Shown: piece by piece, positions 43,936-55,380 of the stretch
How positions within the stretch are numbered: position 1 is the stretch's first letter
Layout: each line of letters opens with the position of its first letter
Source: Theropithecus gelada
Taxonomy: Eukaryota; Chordata; Mammalia; Primates; Cercopithecidae
Assembly (NCBI RefSeq): GCF_003255815.1
Contig: NC_037670.1
Span: 67,603,742-67,667,741, forward strand
DNA length: 64,000 nucleotides
Reading direction: 5' to 3'
The notes under the pieces: generated by a model
Databases searched by the model: none
Told to the model about the DNA's origin: nothing
What the model saw: the letters and a program-made list of their open reading frames with translations, nothing else
Translations under genes and position numbers: made by a program

Positions 43936-44533
43936 ATGGTATTATAGAACATGAATTATGTCCATGATCACACCTCTTTTCACCCTGGCTACTGGGAAGC
44001 TTGGGAATAAGGTAGGTATTTTTAGTCTCATTCCAGAAACTGCTGGGTTTTTCCTTTATTGCTTTACCTTGTTTGGCTTTTACTTCTGCTTTTGCTGTCT
44101 TACATACAGATTCTATGTATTTTATATTATCTCATCAGTAGCCTCAGCCATTCTTGGAACATGTCTGGATCTAAACTCACTTTCATACAGACACATATTT
44201 TTACCAGGCATTCAAAATTACATGCAGAACCTAATTTTTTTAAATTAACTCTCTTTTCCCCCAAAGAAGCTGTGATTCATCACTCCACTATGGCTTGGTC
44301 TACCTATCAAAAGAGAAAAAATCTACCCACCTATCAAAGAGAAAAAGTAATCAAGGATTATAGCTTGCCTGCCTGCCTGTCAAGGAGGGTCTCAAAGCCT
44401 AATGAGTATGAGAACTGTAAGGCAGTTTCTCCCTGTGGCAGCAAGGAGGGCTTCTGCAGAGGTGGCTATCAGGTTAAGGATGTCCCTTCCTGGAGGGGTG
44501 GCCCCAGGTGGTTGTGAACCGAGGCTCCTGAGT
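43936..44533. other. Unassigned sequence with a small direct duplication
   Basis: Contains two copies of a 'tctacc..ctatcaaa.gagaaaaa' unit at about 44299-44322 and 44323-44347. A 152-codon frame (44059-44517) is hydrophobic at its start but has no recognisable family. Confidence 0.4.
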
Positions 44534-44534
44534 C

Positions 44535-44610
44535 CCATCTCCAGGGTTAGAGCCTGACACCTCCACTTTCTAGCTGCCTGATTTCAGAGAAGCAGCTTAA
44601 CTGTTGATGT
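44535..44610 (+). repeat. MIR fragment, sense
   Basis: 'cacctccactttctagctgc', 'ctgatttcagagaagcagct' and 'taactgttgatg' follow the MIR 'ccacttactagctgtgtgaccttgggcaagtta' core. Confidence 0.5.
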
Positions 44611-45176
44611 GGTGTAGACAGGCCTGTGGTTGACCGCTGCACTGGGTACCACGCTCGGTGGGCTCTGTCCATGCTGTCGGGTTCATGCACTCACACCATT
44701 GCGATTCTCTTCTACAGGCTGCTGTTCAGGTCAAGGGAGCACTGTGGAAATGACAGTGGCTTCTGCATTGTCACCAGGACCCCGCATGGCCTCCCCAGAA
44801 CCACCACCTTTACACACTGAGACAATGGCATAACAGCGAGGACGAGAACAACCACCCCTCAGAGAAGGGTGAAATGTAGGATCTGTGTATCTGGGAAACA
44901 GTAAATGCTATTACAAATGGTTTCCACATCCTGGGGATTCTCTAAACGTAAGTATCGAGCTTCAGAGACAAGCACAAGAATAGTCTGCATCATCTAAAAG
45001 ACGAGTGCTTCCTTCAGCCTCAAAGAAAGTGCATGTTCATTACATAAATATTGGGATGGGACAAAGCGGGTGACTTTATAGATTTATGAAATGGGCCAAG
45101 AGCATCAAATTAATTTATAAACAGTGACTTCCAGGATTTGGAGCCTCTAATCAAACTCTCACTGCAAGTACATTTC
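44611..45176. other. Unassigned sequence
   Basis: No named repeat or gene recognised. Frames of 64-67 codons overlap. Confidence 0.3.
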
Positions 45177-45177
45177 A

Positions 45178-45292
45178 TGGGGAAGACTGAGGCTCAGTGT
45201 GTTTTCTCTGAGGTCAAGCAGCAAGGCAGAGCGAGTGCGAATACTGCCTGCAACTTCTTTCCTGTATCTGGTGGGGCAGTCCCCTCAGCTTC
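45178..45292 (-). repeat. MIR, antisense
   Basis: 'gggaagactgaggctcagtg', 'ctctgaggtcaagcagcaag' and 'gcagagcgagtgcgaatact' match the antisense MIR ('gaaactgaggcacagagagg ... ggtcacacagc ... agtggcagagc'). Confidence 0.65.
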
Positions 45293-45813
45293 TGATTCAT
45301 TTGCTTTGACCAGCTAAGCCCCTGTCTCTCTGCAGAGAAATAAAACCTAGAACATAAATGGTTGGACCAATTAAGGGAAGCGCACCAGTCCACGTGGGCA
45401 GATGCTCACACCCTGCTCTGAGCCTCAGTGAGCAGCCTCCACCGGCCATGCTCACATGTTCTGGTGATGATGGAGCCTGTGCCATAGCACTTTCTTGGAA
45501 AATTGATTCATTTTCAAATGCCGGCATGGGACTCTTCCTGAGGGCAGTGCCTGTAATTAGTCTGAGAAAACAACTCTTTGGTCAGGAGGAAGTTTTTGAG
45601 TGACAGCTAGCTGTCACCCTGCAGTCCCAGCAGCTAACTTTGCTCAGGCACTCATGTCCTGCCAATCACCCAAGCCAGGAGCCTCCCAGGCCTCCCTGTC
45701 CTTGGCTCTCCATCTGTTGCCTCTGGTACCTGTTTTCACTCACAGACACCCCCCACCACACCTGCAACCATTCTACCTGTTCTAGACCCTCTTCCTTCTC
45801 TCCTGAAAAATAG
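45293..45813. other. Unassigned sequence
   Basis: No named repeat. Frames of 61-81 codons only, without domains. Ends pyrimidine-rich. Confidence 0.3.
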
Positions 45814-45814
45814 C

Positions 45815-45985
45815 ATGCTGCTTAATCATATGTGTCAACTTGGCAAGGCCATGGTGCCCAGTTTGGTCCAACACTAGTCTAGATGTTGCTGCAAAGGTAT
45901 TTCTTAGATGAGATTAATATTTAGATCAGTAGACTTTGAGTAAAGCTGATGATCCTGCATAATGTGGTGGGTTTCATCCAATCAA
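45815..45985 (+). mobile_element. Common old interspersed repeat, family unassigned
   Basis: 'catatgtgtcaacttggcaa', 'ggccatggtgcccagtttgg', 'gtctagatgttgctgcaaag' and 'gatcagtagactttgagtaa' form a motif string found in many mammalian genomic copies. I recall the string but not the name with certainty. Confidence 0.55.
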
Positions 45986-45989
45986 TTGA

Positions 45990-46325
45990 ACACCTCCTCC
46001 CTTTGCTTGTCGACACCTCCCATTTCAACAATGAGAAAACTGCTCCCACCACCCACAGCCATTCATTTGATTGTTCATTTCCAGTGTATATGTACAGTTA
46101 TGTCAGACTTGTTAAACTGTGCCCTGATGACCAGTTTACTAAGCAGAGCACAGTGCTTATGCACAGTTCCTACTGCCTTTTAGTCTTACAGACTCTATTC
46201 ATTTCCAGTTACTTGGGCAACTTTTTAATCCTACCCCCTACAGTGAGGTTGTTTCATACATTTGTAACAGTTGGGTTCTGCTGTCACATTCAGCATTCCA
46301 TGCTGGGATACCTGACTTTTTCAAT
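45990..46325 (-). mobile_element. Old L1 (L1ME-type) 3' UTR, antisense
   Basis: 'tcttacagactctattcatt', 'tccagttacttgggcaactt', 'tacagtgaggttgtttcata' and 'catttgtaacagttgggttc' match the same antisense 3' UTR class as 11095-11990. Confidence 0.65.
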
Positions 46326-46488
46326 GACATTTTAAAATGTGCATACATCGAAGCTCACTACGGGTTTTGACAAATGCATATGGCATCATATAAAATAGTT
46401 ACACTGCCCTAAAAAATCCTCTGTGCTTCACCTATCCAATCCTTCTATTCCTACCTGAAGTTCTGGCAGCCAGTGATCTGTCCACCAT

Positions 46489-46527
46489 CTCTCTCTCTCT
46501 CTCTTTTTTTTTTTTTTTTTTTTTTTT
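46489..46527. repeat. (CT)n followed by a poly(T) run
   Basis: 'ctctctctctctctctct' then about 24 T residues. On the minus strand this reads as A-run plus (AG)n within the L1 3' UTR, where old L1s carry a polypurine tract. Confidence 0.9.
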
Positions 46528-48009
46528 GCCTTTTCCAGATTGTTGTATAATTGGAATCACACAGTACGTAGTCTTTTCAGATTGGCTTCTTAATTTAGCA
46601 ATATTCATTTAAGATTCATTTAAGTCTTTGCATAGTTTGCTAGTCCACTTTTTAATCACTAAATAGTATTCCATCGTATGGATATATCACAGTTTGTTCA
46701 TCCTATTGAAGGACATCTTTGTTGCTTTCAGGTTTTGAAGATTATGAATAAAACTGTACAAACATTTGCATACAGGCTTTTGTGTGGACATAAGTTTTCA
46801 AATTCATTGGGAGCATACCTAGGAGTATGATTGATGGATCCCATGATGAGTCTATGTTTAGCGTTATAAGAAACTGCCAAACTGTCTTTCAAAGTGGCTG
46901 GACCATTTTGCATGCATTTTACCTTTATGTTACACTTTGAGTTAATTTTTGTGAAAGAAGAAAAACCTGTGGCAAGGATATTTTTTGCATATGGACTTCC
47001 AATTTATCCAGCAAAATTTGTTTAAAAGCCTATTCTTTCTCCATTAAATTGCCTTTGCATCTTTGTCAAAGACAATTTACTATATTTGTGTAGATCCATA
47101 TTTACTCTATTTTGTTACATTGCACTATATTCTTTTGTCAAACCCACCGTCTTCCTTAATGTAGTTTATAGTAAATTTACTATAGGGAAATGTGGGTTCT
47201 CCAACTTTTTTCTTCTTCAGTATTGTATTGAATATTCTATGTCCTTTGCCTTTCCATATCAACTTTAGAATCAATTTGTCAATATCTGTTAATATCTATA
47301 ACATATCCTCCAGAGTTTTTAATGAGAGCATATTGAACCTCTAAGTTGAGTTGGAAGAACTGACATCTCAGCAACATGATGTCCTTCAATCCAATGACAC
47401 AGAATATCTCTCCAGTTATTTACATCTTTATTTTTTCATTAGCGTTTTGTACATTTCCACATACTTATCCAGCATATATTTTGTTAGATTTATACCTAAT
47501 TATTTCCCTTTTTGATGCTGTTGTAAATATTTTTAAATTTCAAATTCCAGTTGTTCGTTGCTGATATATAGAGAAGCAATTGACATTTATATATTGACCT
47601 AATAGTCTGTGACCTTACTGTAGTTGCTTATTAGTTCCAGAAGGGTTTTTTGTCAATTTTTGGAAGTTTCTCCACAGACAATCGTATTTCCTGTGAATAA
47701 ACACATGCTTTTTTTCCAATCTTGGTACCTTTTATTTCTTTTTATTTTCTCATTGCACCAGCTAGAACTTCTAGTAAGATATTGAATAGCAGTGGTGAAG
47801 GGGATATTGCCTTTTTCTCAATCTTAAGAGGAAAGCATTCATTTTCTCACCATTAAAGATGTTTGCTATAGTATTTTTCTGGATGTTATTTATCAAGTTG
47901 AGGAAGGCCCCCTCTCTTCCTAGGTTCCTGAGTGTTTTTATCATGAATGGACTTTGAATTTTGTCAAATGCTTTTTCGAAAACAATTTATATTATATTAT
48001 TTTTAAAAA

Positions 48010-48083
48010 GTACCAATTCTACACAATCACCAGAAAACAGAAGCAGAGAGAACACTTCCTAACTCATTCGATAAGTCCAATAT
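48010..48083 (+). repeat. 74-bp inverted copy of 48358-48431 embedded in L1 ORF2
   Basis: Reverse complement of 48358-48431 with 7 mismatches in 74 bp (about 90%) and no gaps, separated by 274 bp. Both carry the non-standard word 'ctacacaatcaccagaaaa', which I do not see in the other L1s of this window. The patch replaces a short piece of L1. Just after it, 'atttatatgataatat' is tandemly duplicated (48083-48118). Confidence 0.92.
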
Positions 48084-48185
48084 TTATATGATAATATCAA
48101 CAATTTATATGATAATATAACTCTTCTTCTGTAGCTTGTTGATGTAGAAGATTACATTGATTGAGTTTGGAGTGCTGAACCAGCC

Positions 48186-48431
48186 TTATATATCTAGAAT
48201 AAATGCCATTTGGTTATGAAATATAACCCATTTTATACTTTGTTGAATTCCATTTGCTAATCTATTGCTGAAGATTTTTGCATTTATGTCAGTAAGGGAT
48301 ATAAATCTGTAGTTTTCTCTTCTTTTACAATCTTCGTGTGGTTTTAGTATTAGAGTAATATTGGCCTCATAGAATAAGTTAGGAAGTATTCTCTCTGCTT
48401 CTATTTTCTGGTGATTGTGTAGAATTGGCAC
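48186..48431 (-). pseudogene. L1 ORF2 RT-domain remnant
   Basis: An open stretch of 81 codons on the minus strand reads like L1 RT (for example EANITLILKP, ISLTDINAKI). Normal L1 RT is about 250 residues. Stops on both sides break it. Its 5' part is the apparent source of the inverted patch at 48010-48083. Confidence 0.75.
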
Positions 48432-50537
48432 TTTTTTCCCCTTAAATCTTAGGTAGAATTCACCAGTGAAACCATCTGGGTCTGGTACTTTTTCTACTCC
48501 GAAAGTTATTTGTTATCAATTAAATGACTTTAAAAGAAATAGGTCTACTCAGCTACCTGTTTCTACTTGTAGAATTTTGGTAGTTTTTATCTCTCAAGGC
48601 ATTAGTCATTTCATCTGTTATTAAATTTATTGGCATAGATTTGTTTGTAATATTCCTTTACTATATTTTCAAGTCCAGGAGATCAGTAGCAATGATCCCT
48701 CTTTCATTTCTGAGTTTAGTAATTTGTTACATTTCTCTTATTTCTTGGTTAGCCTGGCTAGAGATTTATCATTTTTATTGATCTTTCTGAAGAACAGCTT
48801 TTGAATTTGTTGATTTCTCTTTATTGCTTTCTTATTTTTAGTTTCACCTAGTTGTGCTAAAATTGTGTTATTCCTTTTCTTCTATTTGTTTATGCATAAA
48901 ATTGCCTTCTTTCTCTAGTTTTCAAAGGTTAAAACTTAAATTATTGATTTTAGATCTTCTTTTCTAATATATGCATATAATGTTATAAATTTCTGTTCAC
49001 CAACTGTTGTTGCTGCATTCCACAAATTTTTATAAGTTGTATTTTCATTTTTATTTAACTAAAAATATTTTTCATTTATTTTGAGACCTCTCCTTTGACC
49101 CATCTGTTCACTAGACACATGTTAAACAAATATTTCCAAATATTTAGGAATTTTCCAGCTGTCTTTCTGTTACTGATTTCTAGCTTAATTCCATTGTGGC
49201 CTGAGAATATACTTCATTTGATTTCTAATTTTTTTAATTTATTAAAGTGTGTTTTGTGACCTACCATGTGGTCTATCTTGATGAAGATTCCATGTGAACT
49301 GAGAGAAATATGTATACTGTTGTTGTTGGATTCAGTGTTCTGTAAATGTCAATTGGAAAAATTTGAGTGATCGTTCATGCCAGCTATATCCTTCCTGTTT
49401 TTCTGTGTGCTTGATATATCAAAGAGGTGTTGAAGTTTCCAACTATGATAATGAATTTTTGCCTCTTTTCTCTTAATTCTATCCATTTTTGCCTCATAAA
49501 TGTTTACCTTTGGTTAGGTTCATACATGTTTAGGATCATACGTCTCCATGGAGAATTGATCTCCTTTAACATTATATAATTCCCTCCTTCATCCCTGATA
49601 ATCTTCCTTATCCTGAAATCTATTTTGTCTTAAGTTAATATGGCTGTTCCAGCATTCTTTTGATTAGTTTTAGCATGGCATAACTTCTCCATTCTTTTTC
49701 TTTTAGCCTATCTCAGTCTTTATGTTTAAAGTAGATTTCTTGTAGAAAGCATAAAGTAGAAAGTAGAAAGTCTTGAGCATTTTTTTCCACTTTTATTTTA
49801 GATTCAGTGGGTACTAATCATTTTATTTTAGATTTAAGTTTGTTACTTGAGGTTTTTTAAAATCCAGTTTGCCAATTTCTGTCTTTTAATTAGTGTATTT
49901 AGATACACCACTGACTTTTAAAGTGATTATTGATATAGTGGATTAATATCTACCATGTTTGTAACTGTTTTCTATTTGCATTTCTTGAGCATTTTATATT
50001 ACTGCATTTTATCTCTTCTCTTAGCATCTCAACTACAGTTTTTTTAAAAAAAAATTTGATTACCTTAGAGTTTGCGATGTACATTTTAAACTAATCTAAG
50101 ACCAGCTGCAAATAACTACACCACTTCACACGTAGTACAGGTACTTTGTAATAGATTATTTCCAATTCCTCCCGCCTATCCCTATGAAATTGTTATCATT
50201 CATTTCCCTTACCTATATGCTACAATCACCCAATACATTATTATTATTATTGAGTTAAGCATAACTATCTCCACGTAAATTAAGAATAAGAAAAATAAAA
50301 TACTTTTCTTCAGTTATGCCCTCTCCAACATCCTTTTCCTTATAGGTCCAAGTTTCTGACCTATGTGACTTTCCTACTGCCTTAAAAATTCTTAACATTT
50401 CTTGCAGGACAGGCCTGCTGGAGATGAATTCCCTCAGTTTTCATTTGTGTGAAAATGTTTCTATTTTTCTTCCACATTTGAAAGATAATTTCCTTGAATA
50501 TAAATTCTGGGTTAGGGTTTGGTTTTGTTTTTTTCTG

Positions 50538-51297
50538 TCAACACTTTAAGGGAAGTACACTGTAATTTTTATACTCATTCCTTTCTAAGAATGGGTGTTT
50601 TTCTTCTGACTGGTGTACTTCAAGATTTTCTCTTTGTCTTAGTTTTCTATAGTTTGAATATGGTGTGTGTGGATGTATGTGGGTCTCTGTTATATTTAGC
50701 CCGCTTGGCACTCTCTGAATTTCCAGTGTATGTGGTTTGAGGTCTGCAATTAACTTTTTTAACAAAAAAGTTCTCCTGTTATTACTTTAAGCATTTCTTC
50801 TGCTCTGTACTGCTCTGTATCTCTTCCTCGCCTACTGATATTCCAATTATGTGTATGCTACACTATTTGCAATTTCTCCACACTTTTTGGATGTTCTGTT
50901 TTTGGTTTTGCTTTGTTTCTTCATAATTTTTCCTCTTTGTGTTTGTAGAGTTTCTACTGACCTGTCTGTAAGCTCACTTATTATTTTCTTGGCTGTTTCC
51001 AGTCTATTGATGAACCCACCAAGGGCATTCTTCATTTATGGTGTTTTTAATTTTCAGCTTTTTCTCATTATCTTTTTTCCTCTTAGAATTTCTATCTCTC
51101 TGCTTATATTGCCCATCTTTTCTCGCATGTTGTCTGCTTTTTCCATTAGAGCCCATAACATGTTAATACTAGTTATTTTAAATTCTCTGATAATTCCAAC
51201 ATCTGTGCCGTATCTGAGTCTGGTTGTGGTGATTGCTTTTTCTCTTCAGACTGCAATTTTGTCTTGCCTTTTGGCATGTCTTGTAATTTTGCGTTGA
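50538..51297 (-). pseudogene. L1 ORF1 remnant
   Basis: Minus-strand frames at 50847-51035 (FINRLETAKK, ISELTDRSVE) look like the coiled-coil to RNA-binding junction of L1 ORF1p. 50538-50765 follows as a decayed C-terminal part. The RNA-chaperone protein is not encoded intact. Confidence 0.65.
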
Positions 51298-52235
51298 AAG
51301 CTAGACATTTTGTATTAGGAATAGGAATTGATAAATAAGCTCTTTGTGTGAATATTTATGCTAATCTAGCTAGGAGCTGGACTGTGCTTAATGCTTGATG
51401 TATCTATAGGTGCCAGAGGACAAACCCATCTAGTGACATCATTTGTGTCTTCCCTCTTAACCTTGGGCTTCTCTATATGCTCTTCCTCAGAAAGAGTCTG
51501 TGTCTTACATCTCTTTCAGCCATAATTCTCTCTTACTTTACTGAAGTTCTGTTGGTGTGGTAGTAAGGTGTAAGGAGAGAAAGGATTCTATAACCATAAT
51601 TAAGTCTCAGCCAGTTGATAGGCCTGTGTGTCTCTTAGAGGTGACTTTCACAAATGCTTCTCCAGTGGTAGACAATTTCCCCCTTCCTCCTCTTCCCTCC
51701 CCTGACTGCAGCATTCCCAACCTATTTCCTTAAAGTGTTGAATCCTGATGACTATGTGTTCCCACTTACTTAGACATGAAGGCTAGAAGAGGCTGGCGTG
51801 AGAGAAAGGAAGCCCTTCCTCCAAGGGATCTTTCTCAGATTTTCACCATGAGAACCTGGTGGGGTTCCTGGAAGTAGAACTCATGGAAGTGGGGAATTGC
51901 CCAAAGACTCAGGCTTCCAGGAATTTTTCATTCTCATGCTGGTCTATACTCAGCCTCCAGCAATTTATCAAAATTATCTTTAATGTGTTACTATCAGTTT
52001 AGGGCACCAGCTTCTTCTGCTACAGGTAAGCAGATCTCAACTCTCACTCCAAGATTTACCTGTCTCTCCAGATTTCAGGTGGCAATTTGTACTGCAGCCT
52101 CGATTCTCCAGTGAATCCAAAGAGAAGTCATTGGCTTTCAGCTTGTCCAGGTTTGTCTTGCTGAAAGTACAGGAATGATGGCATCCAAGCTTTCCACATG
52201 TTGGAGTTGAAACACGAAGTTTCCCACAGTTTTCT

Positions 52236-52384
52236 TAGGTTGCATTTCCCTTTTGACTATAAATGTTGATTCCCCATTTTTTGTTCACTCTGCAAGGATG
52301 TAGTAAAAACCATAAGCAATGAATGCATAACATGCTGTAGGCTGACAATAGTGGTATCTGCTGTTTTTGTTTGTCATTTTCTTC
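52236..52384. other. Unassigned short sequence
   Basis: A junction region between the antisense L1 5' UTR and the tandem duplication. No named repeat. Confidence 0.3.
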
Positions 52385-52438
52385 CTAGTGCGGAGCTTCT
52401 GTAAGAATCCCCTAGTGGGGAGCTTCTGTAAGAATCCA
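52385..52438. repeat. 27-bp tandem duplication
   Basis: Two adjacent copies of a unit beginning ctagtg.ggagcttctgta, at 52385-52411 and 52412-52438, that differ at only 2 positions. A near-perfect hairpin (10-bp arms cactgaagct/agcttcagtg, 2-nt spacer) follows at 52437-52458. Confidence 0.93.
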
Positions 52439-52458
52439 CTGAAGCTACAGCTTCAGTG

Positions 52459-52590
52459 CAATACGGTGTTGAATCTCTGCTCTTCCCATAACTAGCAGTG
52501 TGACCTCAGAGAGGACATTTAATCTCTCAGTATCAGATTCCTAATTTGGAGAAAAGAAAATGATCTAAATAATATATCTCTAAGGACTTC
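52459..52590 (+). repeat. MIR, sense
   Basis: 'gttgaatctctgctcttccc', 'ataactagcagtgtgacctc', 'agagaggacatttaatctct' and 'cagtatcagattcctaattt' follow the MIR core in order. Confidence 0.75.
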
Positions 52591-54205
52591 TGTTTCCAGG
52601 AAGATAGAATACTTTTCCCTATTCTGTCACTACATACAGCTAAAAGCCCTGGAGATGTATACATCCTAGGAAGATCCTCAAAGGTAGAAAGAAAAAGGCG
52701 TATTAGCTAGGAATCTTGGGACCCAAGGAATGACACAGTAGTGAGTTCTGCATTTTATTTTTGCTTCATCTATCTCAGAATGAGCATTGGAGATGACTCC
52801 AACTTGGAAACACTAATGAGGATACAAACGTCCCAAGAAAGGCCTGCTCTCTCTAGCCAAGGGACTGGAAAAGGAACAGCCAGCAAGTCAGAGAACTGTG
52901 GGGGAGAAAAAACTGTTCTGCTCCAGTCAATATCACGAGAAAAAAAAAAAAAAAAAAAAAAAAAACTTGGGCCCAACACATACCTCAGTACCAACAAAGG
53001 CCGAATGGGCAGTTCAGACTTCCACACTCACCAGGCTGTAATGAGGAGCCACAAGGACCCTCCCCAACGAGTAGGTCAATACTTAGTTGTAAATCCAACA
53101 AAATGAACACAACTTCATGCTGAAAACTATAAAATGCTGATGAAAGAACTCAGGCGAGATATAAATAAATGTAGATGCATACTTTGTTTTTGAATTGGAA
53201 TACCAAACATAGTAAATAAGTCAATTCTCCCCAAATCTCTACCCTATTGCAAGACTTTTTATATAGCTATGGCAATCAAGACTGGGTGATACTGGGGGAG
53301 GGAGGAATAGAAATATAAATCAGTGCCATAGCATAGATCCAGAAATAGACCCACAAAAGTACTGCCAACTAATGTTTTACAAAGGTACAAAGAAGAATTC
53401 AATGGAGAAAGGACAGTCATTTCAACAAATGGTGCTGCAGGATTGGAAGTTCATGGGGGAAAAAGTGAAAATCAACTAAATCTCACACCTTATGCAAAAA
53501 CTAACTTAAAATAGTTAATAGATTTAAATTAAAAATACAACTACAAAACTTTTATGGGAAAATATAGGGAAAATATTTGGGCCTACAACTATATAACTTT
53601 TATAGGAAAATATAGGGAAAATATTAGGATTGGGTAGAGTATTCTAAGACATAACAGTAAAAATACAATCCATAAAAGAAAAAATTGATTATTTAGATTT
53701 CTTCAAAATTAAAAACTTTTGCTGCATTAAAAATCCCTGTTAACATAATGGAAAGACAAGCTATAAACTGAGAGAAAACATTTGCAAACCACATATTTGA
53801 CAAAACACTCACATTTAGAATATATAAAGAAATCTCAAAATTCAACAGTAGAAACAAACAATCTAATTATTAAATGGGCAAAAGACATGAAGAGACTTTT
53901 CACCAAAAAGGGCATTTCTCAGCCAGTCTCAAAAAGGTACATATTGTATGATTCCATGTATATAAATGATAAAGCTATTGAGAAGGAGAACAGATTCATG
54001 GTTGCCAGGATTTGGGAGTAGTGGGAGAAAGGGAAGGGCATATAACTGTAAGGGGGGTAGTGGGAGGTCTTTGTGGTGATGGAACGGTTCTGAATCATGA
54101 TTGTAGTGATGTTTACATGAATCTACATGTGCCATAAAGTGACATAGAACTACACACACATTGTACCGATGTCAATTTCCTAGTGTTGATATTGTACTAT
54201 AATTT
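52591..54205 (+). mobile_element. L1M, sense, internally deleted
   Basis: 5'-UTR-like L1M text (52591-53000, 'actacatacagctaaaagcc', then a poly(A) run at 52940-52966) is joined directly to late ORF2 (53110-53950, 'atcaagactgggtgatactg', 'gacagtcatttcaacaaatg') and part of the 3' UTR ('ggttgccaggatttgggagt', to 54205). About 4 kb of ORF1 and ORF2 is missing. It contains a 48-bp tandem duplication. Confidence 0.75.
53537..53632 (+). repeat. 48-bp tandem duplication in L1 ORF2
   Basis: Two adjacent copies starting acaact (53537) and acaact (53585), each continuing through 'aggaaaatatagggaaaata'-type sequence. They differ at a handful of positions, so the duplication is not recent. Confidence 0.9.
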
Positions 54206-54345
54206 TGTTTCTCTTTAAGAGACAGGGTCTTGCTCTGTCATCCAGGCTGGATTGCAGTGGTACAATCATAGCTCACCGTAACGACGAACACCTTTCACCT
54301 CAGCCTCCCGAGTAGCTGGGACCACAGGTGCACACCACCATGCCC
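54206..54345 (-). mobile_element. FLAM/Alu monomer, antisense
   Basis: 'gagacagggtcttgctctgt', 'catccaggctggattgcagt', 'cctcagcctcccgagtagct' and 'cacaccaccatgccc' make a single Alu-type arm. It truncates the L1 3' UTR on its left. Confidence 0.8.
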
Positions 54346-54389
54346 TGCTGAACTCCAGGATCTTACCTCCAACTTCCAACAGCTTCCTA

Positions 54390-55380
54390 CTTGCATCTCC
54401 ACTTGGATATCTTATAGGCAGGTCCACATCAACAGGCCAAATTATCCTCCTTCAAACCTGCTCCTCCACAGGTTCCCATTTCAATAAATGTGACTCTACC
54501 CAGCACACTGCATAATGTCAAGGAGGATCCTGACTCCTCTCCCTTGCGTACCCAGCATGCTTTCCATCAGCAGACCCACCTCCTCCACCTCAGAGCCTCT
54601 CCTGAGCTCATCTTTCCCACCTCAACCATTGTCACCACCCTGGGCAGTTCAGCATCTGGACAGTGGCAGCTGCCTCCTGACCAGGAAGAGAAACTGTGTG
54701 AAGCAAGAGGGGCCCCGACCCATCCTCCTGGTGCTCCTCCAGCCCTCCTCCAGCCCAGGATCTTCTGCCCAGGTTCAACATACACACAGCAAAGTGTGTA
54801 AAGAGTGCTGATCTTCAGTGAGAAGCTTGCCACGCCATGCCACCCCCCTCTCAAGTCTACAGTGGCTTCACCTCAGCCTCACAGTGGCCAGCCTAGCAAC
54901 TGTGGCCCAGCCACCCCTCAGTCTCATGCTTCCCACATCCAATGGGCTCTCGATGCGCTGCCTCCTGGCTCTTCCTAAGGACTCAAGCACATGGATGCGT
55001 TGGGGCCGCTCACTCTGCACTCACTCCCACTCCCTGGAATTCTTTTCCCCTGGTTGTCTTCCAACTTTTCCTTAACCTCGCTTTGGTCTCTGCTCACATC
55101 TCCTCTTCAGAGGGGTGTTGCCATTGCCTGACCACCCCTCTCATTACCTGTCTCGCTTATGCCCTAATCATGCCCTTCACTGTTACTGTCTAGCATTGTT
55201 TCAATGTTTGTGTGAATCTGTTCCCTGAGCAAGCATTAACTCCCTCCCTCTAGAATGAGTCAATTCTGCAGATATGCTGCGGCCGTGCTCCACTCAGTTA
55301 TTCCCAACACCTGGAACCACCCAGGCACACAACAGGTGTTCATCAATGTCAATTGAATAAATATTGAACAAACTAATGAA
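54390..55380 (+). mobile_element. L2 LINE, sense, about 1 kb including 3' end
   Basis: Ordered L2-type text: 'tcaaacctgctcctccacag' (54453), 'atcctgactcctctcccttg' (54525), 'ccctggaattcttttcccc' (55032), 'cacatctcctcttcagaggg' (55096), 'gactgaccacccctc'-like (55128) and a 3' end with 'acacaacaggtgttcatcaa' and 'tgaataaatattgaac'. Frames of 80-114 codons on both strands are not preserved coding. Confidence 0.65.

Larger units (their letters stand above)
46326..52235 (-). mobile_element. L1M, antisense, nearly full length (about 5.9 kb)
   Basis: On the minus strand the order is 5' UTR (52235 to about 51300), ORF1 (about 51300-50540), ORF2 (about 50200-47000) and 3' UTR (to 46326). The plus strand shows classic antisense L1 text such as 'ctaaatagtattccatcgta' (46660), 'ctgaaccagccttatatatc' (48175), 'agcctggctagagatttatc' (48750), 'ccattgtggcctgagaatat' (49190) and 'tgttgaagtttccaactatg' (49427). 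A (CT)n(T)24 tract interrupts the 3' UTR at 46489-46527. It is old and carries many stops. Confidence 0.9.

Noticed and set aside
44059..44517. 152-codon frame with a hydrophobic start
   Set aside because: Sits in unassigned DNA with overlapping frames. The hydrophobic start resembles a membrane segment but comes from a T-rich stretch, and no family is recognised.
46489..46527. (CT)n(T)n as a possible regulatory polypyrimidine tract
   Set aside because: It lies in the antisense L1 3' UTR at the position of the L1 polypurine tract, so L1 structure explains it.
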